Shown here in pieces: positions 11,653-24,600 of a DNA stretch of 64,000 nt. The notes under the pieces were generated by a model, which worked only from the letters and a program-made list of their open reading frames with translations, was not told where the DNA came from and searched no databases. The stretch comes from Episyrphus balteatus (lineage: Eukaryota > Arthropoda > Insecta > Diptera > Syrphidae): NCBI RefSeq assembly GCF_945859705.1, contig NC_079137.1, positions 73,368,277 to 73,432,276 on the forward strand, read 5' to 3'. The position numbers and the translations under genes are program-made. The stretch's first letter is position 1; each line of letters begins with the position of its first letter.

Positions 11653-12693
11653 CAGGGTGTCCCAAAAGTAATGGATCAAACGAAATATGCTGATAGGCCA
11701 ATTTAAGGGCTCTCAGAATTTGGTAACTTGTTCATCCCAAATCCTTAGGGTTTTCGGTTTAATGCAGTTTTTAAGAAATTCTGAAAAATCCCGATTTTGC
11801 AACAGTATTTTGCTTCCTCCGCTCATAATTGGTTTTTGTTTTTTACAATTCTTTCACTAAAACATTGCCTAATAATAAGAAATAATTAATTAATCAAAAT
11901 ATTTTTTATTTCATACCCCATAAAAACTCAATTTCTTACTTTTATTTCAGAGCAACATCCCGAAAAAAAATTGTATGGTGTGACACGGGTTTATTATTTT
12001 AAAAACTTCCCGTGTTATTGCAGTTTTCAAAAATGTATAAAAGTTTCCAAAGTTGAAATTAGAACGAAAGATATTACAATTTAAATGCAACAAAACAGGG
12101 CTTTTCAGAGAAAAATAACAAAGAAAAATAAACAAATTTTGTCGACTGTTGTTTGTTTATTTCTTTTTGAATAAAAGCCTCGATTTTTGTTTGTTTTTTG
12201 CTCTGAAAACCCCTGTTTTTTAGCACTCAAATTGTAATATCTTTCGTTCTAATTTAAATTTTGGAAACTTTTATACATTTTTGAAAACTGCAATAACAGG
12301 GCAAGTTTTTAAAATAATAAACCAGTGACACACCTTACAATTTTTTTTCGGGATGTTGCTCTGAAATAAAAGTAAGAAATTGAGTTTTTATAAAACATGG
12401 AACTGTTAATTAATTTGCAGCGAAATGGCGTATGAAATAAAAAATATTTTGATTAATTAATTAATTCTTATTATTAGGCAATGTTTTAGTGAAAGAGTTG
12501 TAAAAAACAAAAACCAATTATGAGCGGAGGAAGCAAAATACTGTTGCAAAGTCGGGATTTTTCGAAATTTCACAAAAATTGCATTAAATTGAAAAAGGTT
12601 AGGATTTGGGATGAACAAGTTACCAAATTCTGAGAGCCCTTAAGTTGGCCTATAAGCATATTTCGTTTGATCCATTACTTTTGGGACACCCTG
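11653..12693. mobile_element. CAGGGTGTCCC foldback element, copy 1 (1,041 bases)
   Basis: The ends are CAGGGTGTCCCAAAAGTAAT and its inverse, flanked by TA at 11651-11652 and 12694-12695. This is typical of mariner-related non-autonomous elements in insects. The whole element folds back on itself with arms of about 0.5 kb and a centre near 12150. The left arm lacks about 40 bases (around 11919) that the right arm and both arms of copy 2 retain (the segment with GCAGCAAAT/TTAACAGTTCCATG). It sits at the junction of the tandem duplication. Confidence 0.88.
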
Positions 12694-13084
12694 TATATGA
12701 AATTCAACAATTTATCTCTTTATTTTCTCATCTATGAGATAGGAGGAAATAGTTTTCATTGATAAAAGTTTATGAGAAAAGTCGTTCAAAGATTGGATTG
12801 AACTGAGTACAATTTTTTTGGGACTCAAACTTACAGTTTTAAACAAGTGTTTTTCCAGAGAGTACTTAAAAAATGTTTTCTTTTTGTTTTAAAAAAATGT
12901 TTATTTCATGTTTTTTAATGAAATGAAAGGAAAGAGTATGAATATTAAATATCAAAAAAATATCAAAAAAATAAGTAAAATTATAATTTATATTTTTATA
13001 AAAGTTGTCCTAAGAAATCTTAATCTTACGTAACGCAAACGTAAAAATGACGCTGAAGGAAGTTTTTTAAGTTTACATTATATA

Positions 13085-14161
13085 CAGGGTGTCCCAAAAG
13101 TAATGGATCAAACGAAATATGCTGATAGGCCAACCTTAGGGCTCTCAGAATTTGGTAACTTGTTAATCCCAAATCCTTACGGTTTTCGATTTAATGCAGT
13201 TTTTGTGAAATTTCGAAGAATCCCGACTTTGCAACAGTATTTTGCTTCCTCCGCTCATAATTGATTTTTGTTTTTTACAATTTTTTCACTTAAACATTGC
13301 CAAATAATAAGAAATAATTTTTTAATCAAAATATTTTTTATTTCATACACCATTTTGCTGCAAATTAATTAACAGTTCCATGTTTTATAAAAACTCAATT
13401 TCTTGATTTTTTTTCAGAGTAATACCCTGAAAAAAATTTGTATGGTGTGACACAGGTTAATTATTTTAAAAACTTGCCGTGTTATTGCACTTTTTAAAAA
13501 TGTATAAAAGTTTAAAAACTTGAAGTTAGAACGAAAGATATTACAATTTAAATGCAACAAAACAGGCCTTTTCAGAGAAAAATAACAAAGAAAAATAAAA
13601 ACATTTACTAGACTGTTGTTTGTTTATTTCTTTTTGAATAAAAGTCTTGATTTTTGTTTGTTATTTTGCTCTGAAAACATCTGTTTTTTTGCATTAAAAT
13701 TGTAATATCTTTTGTTCTAATTTTAACTTTGGAAATTTGTATACATTTTTGAAAACTGCAATAACACGGAAAGTTTTTAAAATAATAAACCAGTATCACA
13801 CCATACAATTTTTTTTCGGGATGTTCCTCTCAAATAAAAGTAAGAAATTGAGTTTTTATAAAACATGGAACTGTTACATAATTTGCAGCAAAATGCAATA
13901 TGAAATAAAAAATATTTTGATTAAATAATTATTTCTTATTATTTGGCAATGCTTTAGTGAAAAAATTGTAAAAAACAAAAATCAATTATGAGCGGAGGAA
14001 GCAAAATACTGTTGCAAAGTCGGGATTCTTCGAAATTTCACAAAAACTGCATTAAATCGAAAACCGTAAGGATTTGTGATGAACAAGTTACCAAATTCTG
14101 AGAGCCCTAAGGTTGGCCTATCAGCATATTTCGTTTGATCCATTACTTTTGGGACACCCTG
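13085..14161. mobile_element. CAGGGTGTCCC foldback element, copy 2 (1,077 bases)
   Basis: It has the same ends and structure as the copy at 11653-12693, flanked by TA at 13083-13084 and 14162-14163. The corresponding place in the other duplicated unit (about 11446-11464, ACATTATATAGATTC) is uninterrupted. This is a natural empty site, and it confirms the element borders and the TA duplication. Only short open frames, no transposase. Confidence 0.9.
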
Positions 14162-14418
14162 TAGATTCATCATTGATATATTCATTTTTGGGATATATTT
14201 ATTTATTAAAATTTTTTATGATACATATTATGATATTAAGCAACTAAACTCAAAGTATTTCGTATTAATTGTAAGATAAAAAAAATTACAACAATCATGT
14301 ACTAAACGGTATTTCCAGGAACGCTTAAGGACTCTGAACAAATAATGTAGTTTACAGACATAGTTTTTGATATAAATATTTAATTGGAATTCTATCCAAG
14401 TATATGGCCAGAATATAT

Positions 14419-17400
14419 GTAGATTCTTTTTAAAAAATAACAACAAAAAAAAAAACTAAAAAAAATCACTTTTGGCTTAGGTATTTCTGACATGCATAAA
14501 AAAAACTTCTTTTAATTGAAATGTCCTTGAACAAAGAAATAAGATTATATTTGATTTAATGAATTATTTAAGCCCTACTCCCTTAGCACAAAACTCAATG
14601 CATCATTCAAATTGATACTATTTCTAGACCCCTACTACTTTTGAGGATATCATCATCATTTTGGGGAACTTTCGTCTAGTACTACTTTTAATGTTGGGCA
14701 GTAGATTGTAGATTACACTTTTTGCCCGTTTTTGAATCGATAAATGGCTAACCAAGCATGAAATTTGTATCGTGAAACAAATTAAGTTTTTTTTTATACT
14801 TCACATCTTGAAATCTCCTATCTCCATGATTTTGGCCTATAAGCTCGTAATTCGCCCAAATGGCAGCATGAATCAAGATCGACAATCTACAAGATTACTA
14901 AATTTTGTAGAATTTAAAACTAAACAGAAAATCATGATCTAAAAAATGTATTATCTCGTTTTCTTTCACTCTATTAAGGAGTACTCAAAATGTTTACTCC
15001 TTTTTCTGGAGTGATAGAACCTTATGAGAGTATTTTTTTTTTCTGTAATTGTGTGTGTGACAAGGCAAAAATGGATAATTTCCTTGAAAAAAATAGTGAT
15101 AACCAGCCTAGGGAAAAATTTGTAAAAACTAAAAAAAAATTCGCAGTAGTTAATATTTTGTCTACTTCCAAGGGGGCTATTACTTCATGCAAATGCTTCA
15201 TGGTATATTTTGATTTCGAATATTAGGGTTTTTTCATGAAACTCCTCCCATACTCGCCCATACAAAACTATCTGAAAAGTAAAGTATTTTTTAGAAGAAG
15301 CCAATTTGACAGCTATTTTCTTTAGTTTTATTTTGTTCTTGTTTTCGTATGCATTTTTATTAAAAAAAAGCACCAAAATATACAAAGAAACAACTCCATT
15401 GGGGTATATGCGCAACGAAAACATTTGAATAAATTAAAAAAGTTACTATACACGCAAATAATACACAACAAAAGCAGACTCTGCGACCGACGAAATCAAA
15501 TAAAGCAAAAAAAAAAAAAAAAAAAGAACAAGATCAAAGAGAAACGTCAAAAAGAGTCACAAAATTTTTTACCGGAGACTCACGATAGAAATTCTTGCTT
15601 CCTTTTTTTTTTGAATTTTCTTTCTCCCTTGCTCTTATATGCGTCTCGCGCTTTGCGTCTTCGTGTAGAAGCGAACTTAGTTTTACTTTTGGTATATTTT
15701 TCACTATGCTTCTGATCGGTTTTTTCAGCCTAATTGACACACACCCTTAGTTTGATTTTATAATTGTAAAATAAAAATATCCCATCAACGCAGATACAAA
15801 ATGGGATTTTTTTGTTATATGGCACAGGATTTTTTTTTATTGATGAAGAACTGGCTGAAAATTTTTTTTATTCATTTGAAAACAAAATCAACAATCTTCA
15901 AAAATATGTTAAAAACCCAAAACGTCCAATAAAGAACAGTTTGAGTGCTTAAAAACAAAGAAATTGCACCAACGCGAAATACAGACTTTTGAAGCTTTAA
16001 TAGTATAAAACTTTAATATACATTTTCAAACAAAAGAAATATTAAAATCGCGTGAATTTTTACATATTTTTGTATCACCAAAAGTACTTTAGAATTATTT
16101 AAATCGGAACTATAATTTCAAAATTTAGCCCTTAATTGACTGAATTTTAGTATGCACTTTATACAGAAAACGAAACTACCTAAATATTGCAAAATTATTG
16201 ACTGTATTCAAGATGCAATACCATTTCCTTTCAATTAATTTAATTTTGCTTTAATTCAATTTTAATAAACATGCATAAGTTGCGAAAAATTTCCTCATTA
16301 ACTTTATTCCTACTACGTAAGTAACTTACCGGAAATATAAGATTCATCTTTCTTTTTTTTTTCATTTCCAAACAGCAAAAATAAAAATATAAGAAAAATA
16401 TCTTGAAACACGTTGAAGTTAATTGAAAAATGCTCTTTTGTAACCCTCTTAAAACCAGACATGGCAGGGGTTTCCTTAATCTCAAGTGATTTTCAATTTG
16501 TTTCGAATGTGAAGTCAATGAAATCAAATGAAAATATGAAAAAATACAACACAATTACGTATACGTACGTATGCATAAGTTAATTACTTTGGCACAGAAA
16601 AAATATCATTAAAAATACAAAATAAAATTCAAAAACCATCAATTTGTACAGAAAGCTTATATGAATTTTCTAAACATACAATTTTATTGAGAGTGAATTT
16701 TACGCTGACAAAATATTAAACAAGCAAGAAGGGGTTTGTGGGGATGAGGCGGTGAAATGGTGGTGTTTTCATATTTTTTTTTTTTTTAATTAATTTTAAT
16801 TTTTCTTTTTCCAAGAATAAAATACAAAATAATAAGAAAAATAAAAATTTTGTATCTAATTTTCCATACGGTTATAGATGATTGTAGTCATAATAATTTC
16901 CTATATTTGTATGTGTTTTGATGCCTAGGCTAGTCCTATGTGTATTTGTTTGTTTTGAGACAAAAATGATGGCGCGTGGGTTTTTATAGACGATTGGAGA
17001 ATGATGTAGACGTCTATGGTTTGGTTGGGTAAAGTGGATTGCGTAGATTGGAAAATAAAATTTCCTTCAAAACACACATTTCGATAAGGAAAAAATAAAA
17101 TAAGATTTATAACCATATCTATATAGATTCAATTGTTGAATCTTGAATATAACTCCAAAGGACGATTATAAATTGAATTTATAGACTCGACCAAAAAGCA
17201 CCTACATCACAATAATTGACATATATCACCCAAGAATTCGAGACAAGTGCGTGTGTGAAATTGAACCCAAAATTAAGGAATTTTCCAATATTGCCAGTTT
17301 GCCAGATGAGACATTACTGAGTTGACCATATTTAAGGATAAAGGGATTTTATGGTTGAAAAATGTAATTAATTTTGTTTTTGTCAGGGATCCAGATGGTT

Positions 17401-18307
17401 TCCAAGAAGGGGTTTTAAATGAGGTCCGGGAGCACTGACCGCTTAAGTGGCAACTTAGTTTATTTTATTTTTGCGGACAATATAAAATGTTTTATGCTCC
17501 ATAATTTTTAGGGTGTGTCATTTTTGTATGGCCGAAAAAAGTACTGTAATTTTTAAATGTAGTAGTTGTCAGAAGTTGTGTTAGGGTCTGTGGTTTAAGA
17601 ATTAATTAAAAAAAAAATGTATAACATCGTTCGTCTTTGGCTCGCTAAAATCGGTTAAAGTTGAAAAAAAAAACTTAGTACATATTCTGAAAAAATGATA
17701 TTTTTTTACCGATATCTCCGAATTTTTAATGTGAAAATTATTAATTTTATAGTCCTGCCTTTTATCTATTTACTGTATAAATTTAATTTTACTTTATATC
17801 AAATTAAAATTTTGGGCACAAAAATTCTTTTTCCCGTTTTTCGCACAGATATAATTTCTAAATCTAAATCTGTAAACTGTAAGTTTGAGATTTTTTGAAT
17901 ACTTTGAAAAATTCTTAAAAATAAAAAAAAAAAAGGAAAAACACTAAAAAATAGGTCTTTTTGAAAAAAAAAAAAAAGAGTGTGTGTACACATGTAAACT
18001 CGACTGAAGTTATACTTCTCATTCAGTATACATATATAAATGAATTTCATTTGATTTTTTTAATTTCTATTATTAAATTAATTAATCCACACTTCGTTTT
18101 TTACATTTTTATCAAGTGAACAATAAATTAATTCTTTCATCCTCCTTGCGTCCATGTAGTTTTCAATTTAATCTGTGAACTTTACTCATGTTGTGCGGTT
18201 CAGAACGTACTATATATGGTTAACGAAAGTAAATGATTGCGCATAAAATGTGCGATATGGTAATTTTATGAGAATTGTGTGTGCTTCAGCACTAGTAGTA
18301 GCAATAT
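14419..18307. other. intron DNA of 3.9 kb without recognised genes
   Basis: AT-rich, mostly unique-looking sequence. It includes a poly-A run near 15510-15524 and other A/T runs. The longest open frames (up to 104 codons, near 16240-16554) are low in complexity and unlike any family I know. No RNA gene or clear transposon end seen. Confidence 0.5.
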
Positions 18308-18315
18308 GGAACTTG

Positions 18316-19764
18316 CAGGGTTGCTACAAAGCTCAAAAGTGAGCTGAGCTCAGCTCGCAGCTCAGCTCAAATTTTGAGCTAGCTCACTTTTGAGATATGT
18401 ACCATAGCTCAGCTCATTTGAGCTGAGCTGAAAGTGAGCTGAGCTGATGGTTGAGCTGAGCTGTTGGGTGAGCTAAGGTAAAGTGAGCTGAGCTGAGCTG
18501 TGATGGGTGAGAGGATACATTGATTTTTATTTGGAAAGTATAATGAAATATGAAGATATTTTAAACTTTTATATAACACCATAGCTTAAGATGTTTGGTT
18601 CTAGTTATTAATGGAATTATTTTAACACATAGATATTTTTATAAATAAGACAGATAATTTTTCGTGATCTTTTCTCTTGGTGTTTTTGATAGTAAATATA
18701 TTTCTATTTTTTTTAGTAAAATATTTCTTTTTTTATCATAAAAAAAAAATTCCGGTACAATCCGGTTTTTCGACTTTTTTCAAAATTCCGAGAAAATCGC
18801 GTTTGAAAGTTGGGGTAAATTTTTTTTTCGAAAAATCCCCGAATCTTTAAACGCTCCTGGAAGCTAAACCACTTTAGAGCAATTTTTGGGAGTGATGCCA
18901 AATGATAGCTTGTGTCATGGGCCTACGCTTTGCACATTATCAGATTTTTAAAAAATCGCCTTCCATGTTAAACCACCACATCATGCCTTTTTTTTCAGAA
19001 TCGCGCCTATTTTTTTTTACTTTTAAGTTCTCCCGGTTTGAGAACGCGTGGACCTACAGGAATGGGAGTTGTACCCAAATGTAGGTTAGAGTCCCCGCTA
19101 TCTTTTGGCATCAAAAATTTTATTTTCATTTTCTTCAAAATTCCGCGATAAAGGCATTGGAACGCTTTGATCTAGAGACAGGGGAGTGGTGCCATATGAA
19201 AGCTTATATTCTCAGCTAGCCGATAGTGGTATAATCCGGTTTTTCGATTTTTTTCAAAATTCCGAGAAAATCGCGTTTGAAAGTTGGGGTAAAATTTTTT
19301 TTCGAAAAATCCCCGAATCTTTGAATGCTCCTGGAAGCTAAACCGCTTGAGAGCAATTTTTGGGAGTGATACCCAATGATAGCTTGTGTCATGGGCCTAC
19401 GCTTTGCACATTCTCAGATTTTTAAAAAATCATCTTCCATGTTAAACCGCCACATCATACCTATTTTTTCAGAATCGGGCTTAACTTTTTTTTTACCTTT
19501 AAGTTCACCCAGTTTGAGAACGCGTGCACCTACAGGGATGGGAGTTGTACCCAAATGTAGGTTAGAGTCCTCGCTACCTTTTGGCATCAAAAAATTTTTT
19601 TTCATTTTTTTTCAAAATTCCGAGATATAGGCGTTGGAAGTTGGGGCGCTCACTTTCAGCTCAGCTCACTTTCAGCTCAGCTCAAATGAGCTATGCTATG
19701 GTACCTAGCTCAAATTTGAGCTGAGCTGTGAGCTGAGCTGAAATGTGAGCTTTTTGCAACCCTG
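18316..19764. mobile_element. hAT-like element with GAGCTGAGCT subterminal arrays, 1,449 bases
   Basis: The ends are CAGGGTTGCTACAAAGCTC and, inverted on the right, CAGGGTTGCAAAAAGCTC. The flanking 8-mers GGAACTTG (18308-18315) and GCAACTTG (19765-19772) match at 7 of 8, which fits the 8-base target duplication of hAT elements. The outer 100-200 bases at each end are dense with GAGCT and GAGCTGAGCT words and share the landmark GTACCATAGC, giving long inverted arms. The core holds two direct repeats of about 475 bases. There is no transposase frame, so it is non-autonomous. Confidence 0.78.
18761..19650. repeat. internal direct repeat of about 475 bases inside the hAT-like element
   Basis: The unit begins TCCGGTTTTTCGA at 18761 and again at 19235. 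Both copies contain CCGAGAAAATCGCGTTTGAA, GGAGTGAT, ATAGCTTGTGTCATGGGCC, TTTGAGAACGCGTG and GTTAGAGTCC..CGCTA in the same order. The 60- and 84-codon open frames at 18902 and 19376 are equivalent parts of the two copies and start with the same MIACVMGLRFAH, but they end differently, so a conserved protein is not supported. Confidence 0.8.
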
Positions 19765-19920
19765 GCAACTTGCCACATGGAAATTACCACATGCAACTTG
19801 CCACACGCAACTTGCCACATGCAACTTGCCACACGCAACTTGCCACATACAACTTGCCACATGCAACTTGCCACATACGACTTGCCACATGCAACTTGCC
19901 ACATGAAACATGTAACTTGC
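19765..19920. repeat. 14-base minisatellite (CAACTTGCCACATG), about 10-11 units
   Basis: Head-to-tail units of CAACTTGCCACATG with variants ending in CACG or CATA. The second unit is altered (GAAATTACCACATG). Because 14 is not a multiple of three, all frames stay open, giving repetitive Cys/His/Leu-rich or Trp-rich open frames on both strands. These are artefacts. The array begins exactly at the right target duplication of the hAT-like element. Confidence 0.88.
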
Positions 19921-20705
19921 AAAGTGTTGTGTGTTTTATGTTTGCCGTACTGCGGCGTACTGCATTTTTAAATACTAAAGTACTGCCTACTCTAAAGGTG
20001 AAACGACAGCCCTGCTACCCAGGGTGATCGCGTCATAATCCCTTTGACATTCTTGTCAAAAAGTAAATTTTCATACCCACCCTCCCATAAGAAGTATAAC
20101 TTCAAAAATATATTTCGAAATCCAGCGTATAAGATACGTAATATTTTTTTTATTAACTTATCATTAATATAAGCCGTGTTATCGAAAAAATGACCCTTAC
20201 TCCTAATACTACGTTGTTGAAGGTCTTTTTTATTTGTTTTAAAAAACATTTCAAAACTTGGTTTTGAAATGTTTTAGACTTTAGAAAGTTACTGATACAA
20301 AAAAAAAAAAAAAAAAACATAATTGTAGTAAAGGGTTGGTGTCTTACTAACTGTATTTTTCTGTTCTAAAATCATCTGGTTTTCAGTTTTTGATTTTAAA
20401 TTGATTACAGAAAATTTAAAAATATAGTTCTTAAGAACGTTAAATTAAATTTCGAAAAAAATTGGTTTGAATTTTGTTTTCTTTTTTTTTTTTAATTTTA
20501 AGTTTGAAAGTTAATTTGTTCAAAACTAGTTCGTGGAATTTGAAAATTCCATACTTTAGCACTTTGACACACCCTAATAATTTATGGTTTATTGTGTTCT
20601 TTAAAGTAAGTTACAATTAACTTAATTTTGAACGGAAGTTAAATTACTTTAATTTTTAAAACAGTCAGCAGTTTTTACCTTAAGACTGCAAAGCCAAAAG
20701 GAGAA
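19921..20705. other. intron segment, nothing recognised
   Basis: AT-rich DNA with a poly-A run near 20300-20317. ACGACAGCCCTG at 20004-20015 recurs near 37850, probably a scrap of a dispersed repeat. No gene seen. Confidence 0.45.
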
Positions 20706-20708
20706 TTA

Positions 20709-21661
20709 CACTGGTCAACAAGGTTTTTGCCACAACAACCAAAATATACTTTTCTAGTAGTTTTTGATGTGCTGAACTCGAATCTGAAGTCATAAAATTG
20801 TTATTGGCCTCCGTTTTTTAAATATTACCGTTAGAAAATGTCAAAAAAGTCATTTTGGCTGCTTTCGAGGTTATGTTTTTATGTGGGGTAATACATTATG
20901 AATTAATTGGTAATGGTGGCTATAAGAACTGATTTTATTCTTTCAAAAAATGTTTAAATCTTTCCGATATCTCTTTTACTGCCCGAGATATTTAAAACTT
21001 AAATAGCGGTCTTTGAATCAGAAACAACACTGGCCAACCAAATTAAACTTTTTTTGCCACAAGAACCAAAATATACTTTTCTGAAGGTTTTTGGGTTGTT
21101 GAGCTCGAATCCGCAATCAGAAAAATTTTATTAGCCATAGTTCTTGAAATATTACCGTTATAAATTGCAAAATAAAGGTTTTTTTTATAACGGTTATATT
21201 TCAAGAACGGAGGCTAATAGAATTTTTCTGATTGCGGATTCGAGCTCAACAACCCAAAAACCTTCAGAAAAGTATATTTTGGTTCTTGTGGCAAAAATTC
21301 TGTGACCAGTGACTTAATCTTTTAATTTAGTTTAGTTTCTCTTTGGCTTATTAACTGAAACTTAAGATATCTCGAGCAATAAAGGAGATATCGGGAAAAT
21401 CGGAAAACAGTTTTTGAAAGTAGAATATCAGTTCTTATTATAACCGTTACAAATTTGTTTATAATGAATTACCCCACATAAAAACAGAACCTCGAAAACA
21501 GCCAAAATGACGTTTTTTAGCATTTTATAACGGTAATATTTCAAAAACGGAGGCCAATCAAATTTTTCTGACTTCAGATTCAGAATCAGCACCCCAAAAT
21601 ATACTAGAAAAGTATATTTTGGTTCTTGTGGCAAAAAAAAGTCAAATTTTGTTGACCAGTG
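20709..21661. mobile_element. composite CACTGG...CCAGTG foldback element, copy 1 (953 bases)
   Basis: The ends are CACTGGTCAACAAGG and, on the right, an inverse ending TTGTTGACCAGTG. TTA flanks both sides (20706-20708 and 21662-21664). A second palindrome, CACTGGCCAACC to GACCAGTG, is embedded at 21028-21311, so the structure is a foldback within a foldback. CACTG termini with a 3-base TTA duplication resemble CACTA or Harbinger-type elements; a Tc1-type TA target is the alternative. No transposase. Confidence 0.8.
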
Positions 21662-21664
21662 TTA

Positions 21665-24600
21665 TTAGTTTATTTTTATGTATCAATGTTCATCTGTGGC
21701 ATCATAGCTTCTGAACTTATTATTGAAACTTAATAAATGAATTACCGTTGGAAGCGTCTTGTCTAATTACTGGTTATATTGCATTAAATTGAGTATTACA
21801 CTTTCTAGGGGCAAAATTCGTGAACTTTTTTTTTAAATTTTGTAAAATTTGTTATAAATGTACAGAGACTATAAAAATATTTTATCACGTTAGTTTCAAT
21901 ATAATTTAAATAAAAATTGTGCTTTGATTTGACTATTATAATTTATTACAATCTTAGTGAGTGAATAATTTACAATTTTATAGCATCTGCATTAGAAATA
22001 AGAACCAAAGTAGTTATATCTCAATACGAATGAACCTTCTTTTCCAACTTGTGCCATGGAAACACATCCTTCTCCATTATTATCTACTTTATTAAACTTA
22101 TTTTTAGATATCAGTAGCAAGAGAAATTACGTTTTTCTATTCAAAAGAATAATTATAGGTAGGTACTCCTCGAGGACGTTCATATAACACTCCGATACTT
22201 TCTATAGTTTCTTTTCTCAAATAAAATTGCGACTTCCAACTTAATGAATTTACAACATAAGAAACCATTATCTCAATTAGATAAGTTATTTAACACCCAT
22301 TCTTACTTAAGTTATCCGACTACAAAAATATAAATCTTTTATCCCACGCTGTTTTTTTTTTCACACAAAGGTGCTTAAATATAGATTTAATCTTTGGATG
22401 ATTCACAAAATTAGCTTAAATAATTTTTATTACAAAGAAACAGAAAAAAACAACAAGATTTATATTTATCCAAATCTAATTAAAATCCCTAACGGGAGGA
22501 ATGACTCCTGAAAAGAATTGACGTTCAGACAAAATTGGAACTTCTTTATAACATTTATAATTAAATTTATTCGTGGAAATGAAATGTTTGATTTTTTATT
22601 ATCCCTTCTGTTGAAAGATTCTCCTGCTACTATAAAGTGATTGTGATATGTTTTGTTGTTTGGAAGATATACGCATTCGAATGTCTTGAAAATCAACTTT
22701 CTTCTTTTGCACCATTGCAATGGACCTCGCTGTTGTTTGTTAAAGAGTTTCATCAATCTGTTCAAAAGTCCAGACAGTTTTTTCGATCGCAGACCCCGTC
22801 ACTCATGTTATGGCTTATTTGCGCGAAAGTTATGTAAAAGCAAAAAAATCAATGGTTGCTTACTTAGTTTTTTTTTTATTTTTTGTGTTTAGTGTGTGTG
22901 TGCAATTTCAATTATCTCTTTATTTTTTCAGTTTTCACTTTTTTGTCATCATAAATGTAGTTGATGCAGTTTTGGATCAGTGTTGTCAATTTTTTGTTAT
23001 TTTCATTAGAACTTTAAAGCGTAAATGTTGAGAGATTTTTTTTTTCAGAAAAAATCATAGGGTAATAAATTACATTAGTTTACAAAATAATAAAACATTT
23101 TTGGACACCAAGTGTCGTTATACTTTTCATAGAGATTAAAGCCCAGTAAACTCGAAAAATTGGCTCAAAAAGACCAAAAGCAGTATATTTTGAAAGTCCA
23201 TATCTTATCCAATTTTAGCCGTATTCAATTTTTGTGACCATTATGTTGAAAAATAAAGTATTTTCTTTTCTCCATTACAAGTTCAATATTTATAAATACT
23301 TAAAGGATAAAAATAGACTATTTAGTAAAAACATACAAAATGTCATTTTGTTGTCTTTTTTTAATAGTTTTTCTTGAGTTTTTAACAATATTTTAATTTA
23401 AAAATTTTTTAAAAGGTTAGGTATCAATAAAAAATTGAATTATATACAGAAAATTTCTTAATAAAAATTTTGGAATTCGGCTTCCTTTTCAAGTTATAGA
23501 GAAAAACACAAAAAGTAACAAAAAGAGTTGAAAATTTTGATCATTGCAAAAATTATCAAATCTTTTTAACTTATCCATACATTTTGAAAAAAAGTTATCT
23601 TGTTATTTTTTCCAGAAAGTGCACTATACATAAAATATATAAAACAATGAGGATTCGAAAGATTTAGATTTTTTATTTCAGTAATAAAGTTTTTATTGCA
23701 AAAATTTTCTTTAAAAAATCGATTTTTTTAAAATGCTTCGCTACATTGCACTCAAACATCTTGAGTGACCCAAGAATGTGATTCCAGGTGTTTGTTGCTT
23801 ATTTATTCAGCTTTATATTCAGATTGATCGTTTATTACTCCAGATATAGCCCGAATACAAAGACAAAAAACTTTGAAAAATCATATCTCGAAAACCTATA
23901 GATCATAATTGTTTTAAGAAGTAAAAATATTTTACTAAAATGGTAACCCTGTTTTTTAATAATAAGATTTTTTGTTTCGATTTTATGAAACTACGCTATA
24001 GGTTAAGTTGTAGGTCAAAATAAATTTCGTGTTTTTAACCCCAAGGTGTTTTTTTCTTTACTTAGACTTATAGCAAATTCACACAGTGTGGCATCACTGA
24101 TTTCTCACTGTCATTCCCATTGAACCTGTTTAAAGAATTATTAATATTTCTTTTGGCTTCTTCATTTTTTTTGCTATTGCGTACCTAACTCTATGTGTAC
24201 ATTAAATCTCAAGTGTTTTGCTTGTAAATAGAAAGGTATAACCCGATGGACGGTTTATTGATTGCTTCGTTTAACCATAAGAGTGGCAGAAGGCAGACCT
24301 AGAGTATGAATTATATGAAATTTAAAATAAGCTTATTAGTGTGAACTTTACACTTTCTTTGATGTGGAAAAAATCTATTTGTAGATAGGTAATATCAAAA
24401 ACAGGATCAAGGAAACGGAATAGTTGTTGATTACAAAATTTGAAAATGATTAGCCTTGGATGTGAGAAGTGAGATATATAATTGCCAATTAAAAATGGAT
24501 AAATGCTTTGCTTGTTGGCTTTTGGGTTAAGTAGTGGTAACAGTTAAGAGGTGGCTAATTTTAATCATAAGTGGTTAACTCTCTATTGATCATTCATTCC

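Larger units (their letters stand above)
11039..14418. repeat. tandem duplication of an intron segment (unit about 0.6 kb) carrying two foldback elements
   Basis: The segment from TATGAAATTCAACAATTTATC to CCAAGTATATGGCCAGAATATA occurs twice in the same orientation: 11039-11652, and 12696-14418 where it is split by a transposon. Shared landmarks include GAAAAGTCGTTCAAAGATTGG, TAATCTTACGTAACG, TTTCCAGGAACGCTTAAGG and GGACTCTGAACAAATAAT. The copies differ by small indels and substitutions. One foldback element lies exactly at the junction of the two units, and another lies within the second unit. Confidence 0.85.

Noticed and set aside
16310..16340. CTTACCGG as a minus-strand splice donor
   Set aside because: The preceding bases give no AG acceptor and the upstream frame carries no recognisable coding sequence.
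18902..19630. Paired frames beginning MIACVMGLRFAH
   Set aside because: They derive from the 475-base direct repeat in the hAT-like element, the two copies diverge in length and end, and there is no sign of a functional protein.
19705..20027. Cys/His-rich repetitive open frames on both strands
   Set aside because: They are produced by the 14-base minisatellite, whose unit length keeps all frames open.
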